NCBI GenBank assembly: GCA_947179485.1
Contig: OX359245.1
Span: forward strand, 36,877,067 to 36,941,066
Direction of reading: 5' to 3'
Length of the DNA stretch: 64,000 bases
Source: Allacma fusca
Lineage: Eukaryota; Arthropoda; Collembola; Symphypleona; Sminthuridae
Position 1 is the first letter of the stretch. Each line of letters opens with the position of its first letter. The notes below the pieces were generated by a model. The model saw nothing but the letters and a program-made list of their open reading frames with translations, was not told where the DNA came from and searched no databases. A program made the position numbers and the translations under genes. Positions 54,478 through 64,000 of this stretch are shown piece by piece.

Positions 54478-56559
54478 ATGTATTCTTTAAACTTCTGCTC
54501 ACAAATGATACTATTTTTGGTTCCAGTACAATCTGCATTCGGCGTTTCTTACACAAATAGTGAAAATGTTAATCTGAATCCAATTATTTCAAAACTGGAG
54601 GATTGCATAATTATGTTTATTCAAATAACATATCCAGTTGACTACAGTAAGATCCAAACCCCTTTTGCACTAAGCGCATTTCCTGTAGACAACTTATTTT
54701 CTCTGAAAAAATGGAAGCCTAGGCAATCGTTTTACGATATCCCAGAAAACCTACGTTCCTTCAAAGAAAAACACTTACGCTGCGTTGCCCAATTTGTACT
54801 TGTGGAACATCACAAGAATTTTGATGGCATTGACCAAGTCGAAAAAATTCCAGTGAAAGGAAAATTAACCAATTTTACAAAGATACTAAATTTCGCATAT
54901 CAGATGATACGACGCAATGTAAAAATATCAAAGATAACTATTTTTATTGTTGGAACATCACGAGCACGTTGGCTGTCAAAAAGAATCATGTACAACTATC
55001 GGGCTTTCCATAACGGTCAGCATCTTGCTCCGGCACTTACGTTATATCCAAGCTCTCAGGAAAACACTAGAAGCATATTCAACGGTGATCTGGAATATCT
55101 TCATTGGAAATATAAATTTAAATGTTCCGCGGAAATTTGTCTAGATACAATATTATCAGCATTAAAAAAAGTAACAAATAACGGGAAGAACATTTTATTG
55201 GGAAGGATCGCTAGAGTAAAGAATGTTAACCTTGGCTCATGTCAACTTGGTGGTAGTCCTCTCCACCGCGTTAACCCCTGCAGATTATTGGACACTGCGT
55301 TGAATTTTTTAGCTGGGGATATCCGGAATCTGAGCGAGATGTTTTATAAATGGGTTGGAACTGAAATAACGATCACTGGAACATTTCAATTACGATTTGT
55401 CCCACCAACTATATTGGGATACGACGAATTCCCGATTTCCAGCACCCCTTCCAAAAATTTCATAACCTCCGACGGGACATTTGCTGCTACCATTGAATTT
55501 GCATTGTACACCAATCCTTTTGACGGTAAATGTTGGCTCTGTATCAGCATTTCCATTTTTGTTGCAGCGCTTTTTATATCGCTAAAAATTATTCTGTCTA
55601 GTTCTTCTATTTATAATCAACAATTCACACTTTCCCTTGTATGGCTGGCTGCATCGATACTAGACCAAAGTGTATTGCAAACCAAGATGGCGTCTAAATT
55701 CAAGTCCAACTTCTCGAGAATATTTTTAACGGTTTGGCTTCTGTCCGTAATAGTTCTCTCAAATGTATACAAGGCCTTTATGAAAACGGATATCATCAAC
55801 GGAAATGAGCTTCAAACGAAATGGAAGAAATTGGATGAGCTCCAGAACTTCACTTTATTTTATCCAACAGGGTCAGTTTTAGTTAAGAATGCCAAGCCAA
55901 GTCCATGTAAAAAGGATTGCAGAGAAGAAAGTACCTGCTTGAGGATTTGCAGGTTAGCAAATTATTTCGTATGTTATGATGAGAGAGGAATACTGCTTGT
56001 GAACAATGCGTCGTCGAAGCCATTAATTCCGCAACAGTTTTCCCCTTTCTGCGACAATGACTTGGGGTCTATTATTGAGCAAAATTTGACAAAGCCTAGA
56101 ACAGCCTTAGTAATTCCTTCGGAAGAATTTGAATACTACTGGGATCAGGTGAGTCGAAAGATGAGGGAGAAAAAATTAAAATTTGCACATAATAGGAAAA
56201 ATCTGAATGACCCCCTTCTCAGGAACTCCATGTCGTTGTACATACCAAGTTTCCCTGCTGGAAATTTTGTGCCTGCAAAAAGGGTAAGGGCTATGTTGAG
56301 CTCCGGCTTGTACTCGTTTTGGGAAAAATGGGACTTGAGAAGGTTTCCAAGCTGTTACTCGTTTTTCCGCAAGAGGACTTCGAATGAAAATGTGGCAAGC
56401 CCCTTATCAATGGAAAGTTCTGTGTTTATAGCGTTGATGACATTCCTTTGGATCCTGGCAGGTTGTGCGATGCTTTTATTAGCTGAAATCGTTTTCCATA
56501 AATTGCAAACTATATGGTTAATTACAATGATGATAATTTGGGTACCCTGGCAAATTTAG
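54478..56559 (+). CDS. IRL12: intact divergent ionotropic-receptor-like protein, 693 aa (subfamily II)
   Basis: The ATG at 54478 (context AAAATGTATTC) is preferred to an in-frame extension to 54349, which lacks homology in the paralogues. The frame ends at TAG 56557-56559. The protein has a signal peptide ending SAFG, an ectodomain with NLNPIISKLEDC and RQSFYDIPEN, NPFDGKCW before M1, a pore loop (SLVWLAASILDQ), M2 (VIVLSNVYKAF), a loop with cysteines spaced C-x9-C-x3-C-x7-C (one extra Cys inside), M3 (FLWILAGCAMLLLAE) and an IWLITMMII tail as in IRL8. AATAAA is at 56587-56592. It is the closest relative of IRL8 and shares both flanks with it. Probably a chemosensory channel subunit. Confidence 0.86.
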   Translation: MYSLNFCSQMILFLVPVQSAFGVSYTNSENVNLNPIISKLEDCIIMFIQITYPVDYSKIQTPFALSAFPVDNLFSLKKWKPRQSFYDIPENLRSFKEKHLRCVAQFVLVEHHKNFDGIDQVEKIPVKGKLTNFTKILNFAYQMIRRNVKISKITIFIVGTSRARWLSKRIMYNYRAFHNGQHLAPALTLYPSSQENTRSIFNGDLEYLHWKYKFKCSAEICLDTILSALKKVTNNGKNILLGRIARVKNVNLGSCQLGGSPLHRVNPCRLLDTALNFLAGDIRNLSEMFYKWVGTEITITGTFQLRFVPPTILGYDEFPISSTPSKNFITSDGTFAATIEFALYTNPFDGKCWLCISISIFVAALFISLKIILSSSSIYNQQFTLSLVWLAASILDQSVLQTKMASKFKSNFSRIFLTVWLLSVIVLSNVYKAFMKTDIINGNELQTKWKKLDELQNFTLFYPTGSVLVKNAKPSPCKKDCREESTCLRICRLANYFVCYDERGILLVNNASSKPLIPQQFSPFCDNDLGSIIEQNLTKPRTALVIPSEEFEYYWDQVSRKMREKKLKFAHNRKNLNDPLLRNSMSLYIPSFPAGNFVPAKRVRAMLSSGLYSFWEKWDLRRFPSCYSFFRKRTSNENVASPLSMESSVFIALMTFLWILAGCAMLLLAEIVFHKLQTIWLITMMIIWVPWQI

Positions 56560-57660
56560 TGAGAAAATTATTGCCACGAGGCTGAGTAATAAAATGTATT
56601 TGGTGGTTAATAATCTTTATTCTGATGATTATATAATAATTCAAAGCAATATTATTACAAAGACGTTATGATCAGAAAACAAAAAGTAGATTACAAAATC
56701 AATCTATCTAGATGTTACTACTCCTTGAGCATTCCGAGGAGCTTCTCGGTTCGATCAGTAATAATTGTCATCTCTTGCAGCACCTAAATCGTTCGTTTGT
56801 GCATTACTTCGGGCTTTTGTGGGGAATTTATGAATCAGAAGATGCTCGACGTCCGTTTTAAGCTGGCTATTTGTCCAAGTGCTGTCAGAGTATCAGATCA
56901 GGCCAGCTTCCACGGCTTTCTGAATTCCCAAAAAATTCACTTTTGCGGTCCTGAGGTTTCTGGATAGTTTTTTGCTTTCATGCACGGCCACATGTATGGA
57001 GAAAGTCGGATTCGTTGGGAATAATCACATAGGGAAAAATGATTCTCATACATGATATTAACTTTTCCCCAGAATGACATTCCTAAAATATTTATCATCC
57101 CATCTTTGTTTCTTTAGTTTAATTAACACTTTTTTTTTCTGCAGAAAAGCTAGGATTCATTGGATATTCATTTCTGATTTGGCGTGCTTGTCCCTAGGGA
57201 CTTTTTTAAAACCAACTGGCTCGATTGTACTCCTTTCGATTAGTGGCCGTCAAATCCGTCAAACAAAAATATTATCCAAGCATCACAGGCAAGGTATGGC
57301 TTCCTCCGTTCATAATTTCACGAAATTCAGAACACATATCCTATGCTGTTGGCTTTAGTCAATCAAGGCTTCGGACTCCGAGCCGACAAAGATGTGTCAC
57401 CACTAAGTTAAATCTTTCTATTTCTGATTCAGTTTGTGAAATCCCTCATTACTTCTGTGGTAAGTATAAGCTAATTGCTTTGAAAAAAAAATACAAGAAG
57501 ATTAGCAATAAAATTCTATACAACGCTTTTCCCCACAAATGTGTAGCATGTTTACGTCTTGGAGATCCTAGATACCTACAGGTTACTGAGCACCCTATAC
57601 TGAGTGAAATACACTGGAAATGGACGAAAAAAAATTCTAAGCTTTATTAATTCTATGGTA
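56560..57660. repeat. Paralogous 3' flank of subfamily II, copy 2
   Basis: Similar to 31877-32900 after IRL8. The open frames at 57074-57358 and 57225-57650 lie in this flank and are not preserved in the other copy, so they are not genes. Confidence 0.65.
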
Positions 57661-57963
57661 GGTTGTACAAAAAGCTAATTTATTGCATAACATTGATTTC
57701 AAGAAAGTACAGAAGTTCCCTCGCGGTTATGCAACTTCAACATCAACAACTATCATTCCTACATGGTCCTATTAAGTGACGACAAAGAACTTTTGAAAAC
57801 TGCCGGAATTAGAGGAGACGAGTTTTGACCACTTGAAATGACAAATGGGAGCATTACGTCATGCTTATCTTATGGCCTAATTATTTGCAGTTTACTTCTA
57901 AATTCACAAAAGAGATTGTATAATACATTTGATTGACCTTTATTTGCTTTAAATCATTTGATA
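57661..57963. other. Gene-free 5' flank of IRL13
   Basis: Resembles 59500-59800 before IRL14 and, in part, 59000-59250 (shared GACGACAAAGAA and AATTATTTGCAGT). No gene is seen. Confidence 0.55.
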
Positions 57964-57998
57964 CGCGAATGTTCACTCAACTGACCACCAAGAGCGTT
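57962..57998 (+). promoter_or_regulatory. Conserved upstream element of IRL13
   Basis: GCGAATGTTCACTCAACTGA then CCACCAAGAGCG, about 285-315 bp before the ATG at 58279. Confidence 0.45.
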
Positions 57999-58278
57999 TT
58001 TATCTATCGTGCTAGCACTAGGAAAGTTTTTAGTTACAATGAAAGTTTTAAGTAAGCAAACATCATACAAAAGTATCATAGTTTCTTGTTCAAATAATGC
58101 ACTTAAGGAAATTGATTTATATTTTTTACCTGTCAAAGTGTCTGCACAAGTTCTTCACAGTTGAGAAAATTAAGAATACCACTACAACAGCTACAAAAAT
58201 CTTACTCGTATGCATATAAAAAGCGTTTTAAATATAAATTTTGGTTCAACTGATGTTCAAACTGGTTAAGCTCATGAA

Positions 58279-58986
58279 ATGCATTGTTTGAACCCAAAAA
58301 TTATGATATTTTTCGTCCTTAGACAACCTAAAATCGGCTTTTCTTACGCAACAAGTGAAAACATTGATCTAAATCCGATTATTTCAAAACTGAACGAATT
58401 TTGCATAATTATTTTTATTCAAATGACGCATTCAATTGACTACAGTAAGGTCCCAATTCCTTTTGCACTAAACGTTTTTCCTGCAGAGAAAATATATTCA
58501 CTGGAAAATTAGAAGCCTATGCCATCATTTATCCCAGAAAACGTTCGATCCTTCAAAGAAAAAACTTTACGCTGCGTTGCCTATTTTGTACTTGCAGAAC
58601 ATCATAGGACCTTTGATGGTATTCAGAATAGAGGCAGACCAAATTCAAACCAACCAAAACCGAGTGATTTTATAAGAGTACTAAGATTCGCGTATCAAAT
58701 GATACGATTTATTGTCAAAATATCAAAGATAGCTATTTTTGTTGCTGGAACGTCACCACAACATCGACTGTCTGACAATATAATGGCCAAATTTCGGTTC
58801 TACAATAAAGCCCAACATTTTTCTCCGGCAATTACTTTGTATCCCAGCTCTCGGGAAGACAATAGTAGTATATTTAATGGGTATATGAATTAACTCAAAT
58901 GTAAATATAACTTCAAATGTTCAGCCGAAAATTGCCTGTATACAGTGTTCTCAAAATTAAAAGAAGTCACAAATAATGGAAATAAG
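58279..58986 (+). pseudogene. IRL13: truncated IR-like pseudogene
   Basis: The start ATG and signal peptide are present (IMIFFVLRQPKIGFS). Lesions are TGG-to-TAG at 58510-58512 (the KWKP position), loss of six bases in the FYDIP segment near 58528, and a TAA at 58891-58893. Homology is still readable to VTNNGN at about 58984, then ends in a run of eleven G (58986-58996). The second half of the gene is missing; beyond it lies a copy of 5' flank like that before IRL14. A non-functional remnant. Confidence 0.9.
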
Positions 58987-59798
58987 GGGGGGGGGGTATG
59001 AATTGAAAACAAAACCGAAGTGTCCACACGCGATTATGCTTAAAACGTATATTTCTACAAATACAAACTACTTTTCGAACATGATCCTGTGAAGGGACGA
59101 CAAAGAAACTTTGAAAACTGCAATAATTATTGGAAACGTTTTTTACAATTGAAAGGACAAATGCGGAGCATTAACTCGTTCTTAGCTTATGGGCTAATTA
59201 TTTGTAGTATTACCTCTAAATTCACAAAAGAGCTTGTATAATAAATTTGCGTTTGCAATATATCATTTGATACGTGTGTGTACACAAAACTGACCACAAT
59301 ATTAATTCCGTACTTTCCGTACGTGCTGGCGCTTGGACATGATTTACTTACAATGAAAACTTAAGGTAAACAAACATCGGATAAAAGTAACATCATTTCA
59401 TGTTCAAATAAATGCATATTTAAGGAAATTGGTTTACAATTTTTGCCTGTCAAACTACAATATTAAAAATGTTTGGTGGCGCCGATAACGAAACCGAAAA
59501 ACAATTTAAGGGGTTGTGAATTCAAAACAAAACCCAAGATTTCAAACGCGATTATGCAATTTCAACAGCAACAACTATTATTCCATGGTCCTATTAAGTG
59601 ACGACAAAGAAACTTTGAAAACTGCCGGAATTAGAGGAGACGAGTCTTTACCAGTTAAAATTACAAATGTGAAGCATTACGTCATACTTTGCAAATTGGC
59701 TTATAGGCTAATTATTTGCAGTATACTTCTAAATTCACAAAAGAGATTATATAATAAATTTGTTTAAATTTTATTTGCTTTAAATCGTTTGATACGTG
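58987..59798. other. Duplicated 5' flank blocks between IRL13 and IRL14
   Basis: Two successive blocks, about 59000-59460 and 59500-59800, are similar to each other and to 57700-58000. Each has a GACGACAAAGAAACTTTGAAA stretch and a downstream ACTGACCACA. A diverged regulatory element is visible at about 59277-59305 (TGTGTACACAAAACTGACC). The first block therefore looks like the upstream part of a further lost gene. No coding sequence is seen. Confidence 0.55.
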
Positions 59799-59835
59799 AA
59801 TGTACACTCAACTGACCACAAATAGCGAATTTATT
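59798..59835 (+). promoter_or_regulatory. Conserved upstream element of IRL14
   Basis: GTGAATGTACACTCAACTGA then CCACAAATAGCG, about 290-325 bp before the ATG at 60124. Confidence 0.5.
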
Positions 59836-60123
59836 TATCGTGCTAGAACTAGGATAGTTTTTACTTACAATGAAAGTTTAAAGTAAGCAAACATCAGACA
59901 AAAGTATCATAGTTTCTTGTTCAAATAATGCACTTAAGGAAATAGGTTTATAATGTTTGTCTGTCAAAGTAGTCTGCACAAGTTTTTCACAGTCGGGAAA
60001 TCGACAAATACCACTACAACCGGTGCACAAATCTTACTCATAAGCTTTAACAAGCGATTTTAATGAAATACAGTATCATATAATATAGTGTATATGTAAA
60101 TCAAATTGGTCTAGTCTCTTACA

Positions 60124-62154
60124 ATGTATTCTTTGAAAATTTTCCTAAGTATAAGTATGACATTTTTGTTCTTCGGACTAAATGAAATCGGCTCAGCTTA
60201 CAAAATTAGTGAAAATATTAATCTGAATCCAATTATTTCGAAACTAGGGGATTGTATAATTTTGTTTACTCAAATAACATATCCAGTTGACTACAGTAAG
60301 ATCCGAACCCCTTTTGCACTAAGCGTATTTCCTGTAGAGAACATGTTTTTTCTGGAAAAATGGAAGCCTAGGCCAACGTTTTATGATATCCCGGAAAACA
60401 TGCGCTCCTTCAAAGAAAAAAACTTACGTTGCATTGCCCAATTTGTACTTGTGGAACATCACAAGGATTTTGATGGCATTGACGAAGATGAAACAATTTT
60501 GGACAAAGGAAAATTGAGCCGTTTTACAAAAGTACTAAATTTTGCATATCAGATGATACGACGTAATGTAAAAATATCAAAGATAACTATTTTTATTGTC
60601 GGATCATCCCGAACACGTTTTCTGTCCACCAGAATCATGTACAACTTTAGGGCTTTCTATAACGGGAAGCATCTTGCTCCGGCAATTACGTTATATCCTA
60701 GCTCTCAGGAAGGCGGTGGAAGCATATTTGAAGGAGATCTGGAATACCTTCACTGGAGATATAAATTCAAATGTTCCGCGGAAATGTGTTTCGATGCAAT
60801 ATTCTCAGCATTAAACGAAGTCACAAATAATGGAAATGACATTTTATTGGGAGATGTAAAATCTGTTACTCTTGGTTCATGCGAAGTTGGTGGTAGTCCT
60901 CTTCGCCGTGTTAACCCCTGCAGATTATTGGGTACTCTGCTAAACTTTTTAGCCGGGGATATCAGGAATCTTAGCGAGAGGGTTTACCGATTGACTGGAA
61001 CTGTAATAGCAATCACGGGAAACTTTCAATTAAGATTTGTCCCAGCAACTACATTGGGATATGAGCAATTCCCGATTTCCAGCACCCCTTCCAAGAACTT
61101 CATTACCTCTGACGGGGCAATTGCTGTTACAATTGAATTTGCATTGTACGCTAATCCTTTTGACCGACAATGTTGGTTCTGTATAAGCATTTCTATTTTT
61201 GTTGCGGCGCTTTTTATATACCTAAAAGTTATATTATCCGGTTCCTCCATTTATAGTCAAAAATTCACGTTTTTCCTCGTATGGTTGGCTGCAACAACGC
61301 TTGACCAAGGCGTATTCCAAACAAAAATGGCGTCTTTATTCAAGTCAAACTTCTGTAGAATATTTTTAGCACTTTGGCTTCTGTGCGCAATAGTTCTCTC
61401 AAATACATACAAGGCGTTTTTGAAAACGGATATCATCAATGGAAATGAACTTAACACGAAATGGACGAAACTGAATGAACTCCAGAACTTCACTTTGTTT
61501 TATCCAACGGGGTCATCATTAATTAAGAATTATACGCTAATTCGATGTAAGAATAATGGCAAAGAAGAAACTGCATGCTTGAGGATTTGCGTACTAAGAA
61601 ATTATTTCATGTGCGGTGATGAGAGAGGACAACTAACTGTTAACGATGCGTCGTCGAGGCCACTAATTCCGAAACAATTTGCCCCTTTTTGCGACGTTGA
61701 CTTAAGGTCTATTATTGAACAGAATTTGACAAATCCTAGAACGGCCTTAGTAGTTCCTTCGGAAGAGTTTGACTACTACTGGGATCATGTAAGTCGAAAA
61801 ATGCGGGAGAAAAAATTGAAGTTTGCACACAATAGGAAAAACAGGAATGACCCACTCCTGCGTGACTCCATGTCGCTACACATTCCAAGCTCCCCTTTCA
61901 GTAATTTTTTGCCTTCAAAAAGGGTAAGGGCAATGTTGAGTTCCGGCTTGTACTCGTTTTGGGAAAAATGGGATTTGAAAAGGTTTCCAAGTTGTTACTC
62001 ATTCTTCCGCGTGAGTGCTTCAAGTGAAAACGTATCAACACCATTATCGATGGAAAGTTCTGTGATTCTAGCATTGTTGGCTTTCCTTTGGAGTTTGGTA
62101 AGTTGTTCAACGATTTTTATAGCTGAAATAGTTTATTATAAATTAAAGTGTTAA
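60124..62154 (+). CDS. IRL14: intact divergent ionotropic-receptor-like protein, 676 aa (subfamily II)
   Basis: Open from the family ATG (CAATGTATTC) to TAA at 62152-62154. Signal peptide (SISMTFLFFGLNEIGSA), ectodomain (NLNPIISKLGDC, KWKPRPTFYDIP), NPFDRQCW before M1, pore loop (FLVWLAATTLDQ), M2 (AIVLSNTYKAF), C-x9-C-x3-C-x7-C loop, and M3 (FLWSLVSCSTIFIAE) with a short end (YYKLKC) lacking the IWLIT tail of IRL8 and IRL12. It is four residues shorter than relatives around the DVKSVTLGS segment. AATAAA is at 62200-62205. It has the same upstream element type as IRL9 and IRL13, so these three form a sub-branch of which IRL14 is the only live member here. Confidence 0.86.
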   Translation: MYSLKIFLSISMTFLFFGLNEIGSAYKISENINLNPIISKLGDCIILFTQITYPVDYSKIRTPFALSVFPVENMFFLEKWKPRPTFYDIPENMRSFKEKNLRCIAQFVLVEHHKDFDGIDEDETILDKGKLSRFTKVLNFAYQMIRRNVKISKITIFIVGSSRTRFLSTRIMYNFRAFYNGKHLAPAITLYPSSQEGGGSIFEGDLEYLHWRYKFKCSAEMCFDAIFSALNEVTNNGNDILLGDVKSVTLGSCEVGGSPLRRVNPCRLLGTLLNFLAGDIRNLSERVYRLTGTVIAITGNFQLRFVPATTLGYEQFPISSTPSKNFITSDGAIAVTIEFALYANPFDRQCWFCISISIFVAALFIYLKVILSGSSIYSQKFTFFLVWLAATTLDQGVFQTKMASLFKSNFCRIFLALWLLCAIVLSNTYKAFLKTDIINGNELNTKWTKLNELQNFTLFYPTGSSLIKNYTLIRCKNNGKEETACLRICVLRNYFMCGDERGQLTVNDASSRPLIPKQFAPFCDVDLRSIIEQNLTNPRTALVVPSEEFDYYWDHVSRKMREKKLKFAHNRKNRNDPLLRDSMSLHIPSSPFSNFLPSKRVRAMLSSGLYSFWEKWDLKRFPSCYSFFRVSASSENVSTPLSMESSVILALLAFLWSLVSCSTIFIAEIVYYKLKC

Positions 62155-64000
62155 AGTAGTGATTGCACGCTGTGCGGTAGTTATTTTCTGTTCAAGTTGA
62201 ATAAAAGCCTTAATTTCAATTGTAATTCATTTCTTATTGATTTGTTAAATTATTTAAAAAACAATTCAGGCAATTATAACATTAATTCTTTTCATTTATG
62301 AAACGTCGAAGTTTTATTTTTTAAACGCATTTTCTACAGGAAATAAAGATGTGCATCTGAATTGGCCTGCAATCGAAGACAAATGATGAAAACATTTCAC
62401 TTGGTGTGAATCCAGTGGCGGGAGTAAAACGAGTACGTCGTGCCCGGTGCTCAAACGTCAGGCGGGTACACGAATGGTTGCAGAATCTATAAAATAAATT
62501 AGCATTCTTGCCCATTGTAACTTAATAATGTATCTGGTGTTAACATTTTCTACTTAATTAGTTGCATCTTTTAAATTAACCAGCAGAAAACATCAATTAT
62601 TTGATACATGTTACGTGCCAATTCAATATGTTAATATAAAATTATGAAACATGATTTACTTCCTAGCCATGTAGGGATTAAGATGTTGATATGATTCATG
62701 ACATATATAAGTATAACTTTATAAATAAATTTTTATTGTACCGACATTATTTACAAAATTTTGCAGCAGCAATATGCTTTGTGAAAATCAACATGTTTCT
62801 TCCAAACGCACACTCTACCTCTGGATTCTGCAAATTGAGGCACGAAGGTCAATGCTTTAAGCAACGAACGGCTAACCGGAAATTTGGAATGATAAAAATG
62901 TCCGTTGTTCGCTAGTTTGTCGACTGGATCTATATTAGCATAAATATTTACACTTGAATGAAAGCCTTAAAGCTGGTCGATAAAGCTTGAGGGATAAACA
63001 ACAATGACGAGTGAAATTGAATAGGATTCGATTCCGTGAAAGACAAATGACAGTTCAGATGAGGAATGCCTCCCTCAAATTATTACTGTTTTGCTGAAAT
63101 CAAGAAATGTATGAGGCGTTGCTCCTAATATAAAACAATCATGATATTAAATAAATCACCTACAAGAATATGACCAACTACAGTATTGATTCCAAAAATA
63201 ATCAAAAAAAATTATTTATTTTCATATAGAATAAGTTGTCACATTTAAAGATCTGTAATACAATAAATATTTAGTAATATGAAGCAAATTTTAAGCCAAA
63301 TTATGTTACAAGTACATGCATCCCGATAGAATTGAAATATTATTGCTACAAATCGCTTTCAGATTCTAGTGTCAGATATTCATCAACGGCATCAGTTAGT
63401 TCAGCCATACAATATTCATCGTGTCGGACAGGTGTCAATCCACATTACGTTTCGTCTAGTAAAGCAATCACTTCGGCTGGAAGCGTCTTTCGCTTTCTTA
63501 CTATGGTTTTACGTCGCAGCGAAATACTGCATAACAAAGGATCAAAAGTGCTCAAAGATCTGTAAAGCGTTTTGTTGAGTTTGCCACGTCTTCTCGTCTT
63601 GCTTGCTCTGTATGTGCGATCAAACTTGTAGAATTTATTTCTCTAGTCTAAACAATTCTCAGCTAGCATACCCACCGGTAAGGGACTTGAAATATAATTT
63701 CTGCTCCGTGAGTGAGAATCTTGTGATTACTTAAAGGCAGTAAATATGAACTATACTCAACCATAAGCTTGGTATAGAGTGAAATGCAGTGCTTTTAAAG
63801 CGGTTCGGGTTAACTCAGAATGCAGGACACGCTTGATTAGATTTTCCCTGAATATATGACAATACCATGCCATCGATAATAGTAAAATTAATGTTACATT
63901 TATTCCGAATTTTAATGCCAAAGGTCTGGTGGACTTCCACGTCTAATTTTAAAATTTGATTACCATAATTTGTAGATTGGATTTTTAGGAGCGAAGTGAA
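62155..64000. other. Gene-free right end of the window
   Basis: An AATAAA at 62200-62205 ends IRL14. The rest is AT-rich with no IR-like sequence, no recognised repeat family and no convincing gene. Short open frames (62691-62915, 63332-63578) have no domains I know. The array may end here or continue beyond the window. Confidence 0.5.

Noticed and set aside
57074-57650. Two plus-strand open frames of 94 and 141 codons as a small gene behind IRL12
   Set aside because: The region is a copied 3' flank; the frames are broken in the copy at 32300-32900 and show no domain.
1-64000. CRISPR arrays, operons, ribosome-binding sites, rRNA or tRNA genes
   Set aside because: The DNA is eukaryotic; I saw no regularly spaced repeats of that kind and no tRNA-like cloverleaf, although a tRNAscan or Infernal run was not possible.

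Overview
Organism and gene family. This is AT-rich eukaryotic nuclear DNA, almost certainly from an arthropod; a non-insect hexapod such as a springtail is plausible but not proven. It carries a BEL/Pao retrotransposon, hAT-like elements with 8-bp target duplications, a LINE fragment, and a tandem array of intronless genes for proteins of about 680 residues. Each protein has a signal peptide, a large extracellular region, then the membrane layout of ionotropic glutamate-type receptors: a 'NPFDR..W' entry into M1, a re-entrant pore loop, M2, a second extracellular lobe and a C-terminal M3. I call them divergent ionotropic-receptor-like (IR-like) genes and number the loci IRL0 to IRL14. The ligand is unknown.

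Layout, left half (1-31876). The first 50 bases are the tail of an IR-like gene that lies mostly outside the window. IRL1 (frameshifted), IRL2 (intact) and IRL3 (pseudogene) form a three-gene module. It is repeated as IRL4 (rearranged pseudogene), IRL5 (intact) and IRL6 (frameshifted in M3). About 3 kb of extra DNA separates IRL4 from IRL5; it holds an unrecognised spliced gene (14563-16240), a tandem repeat, two palindromes and a hAT-like element. A second subfamily starts with IRL7 and IRL8, both intact.

Layout, right half (31877-64000). A hAT-like element (33156-42372) contains a BEL/Pao element (33348-41004), whose left LTR contains a LINE fragment (33396-35394). Target-site duplications of 8, 5 and 15 bp date these insertions in that order. 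Further right are a second hAT-like family (44507-45058 and a damaged copy near 42415), the gutted IRL9, an inverted IRL10 fragment split by a solo LTR, and IRL11, of which only the promoter and ATG remain. The material on top of IRL11 is a GC-richer block (about 47303-52265) with an LTR-like end and a spliced minus-strand MATH-BTB gene. Intact IRL12, pseudogene IRL13 and intact IRL14 complete the array.

How the parts work together. The intact IR-like genes presumably make chemosensory channel subunits. Nearly every locus, including pseudogenes, keeps a related sequence 245-340 bp before its start codon, so a shared control element is likely. Paralogue flanks are copied along with the genes, and several loci show recombination scars, as expected of a receptor cluster turning over by unequal exchange with transposons accumulating in the gaps.
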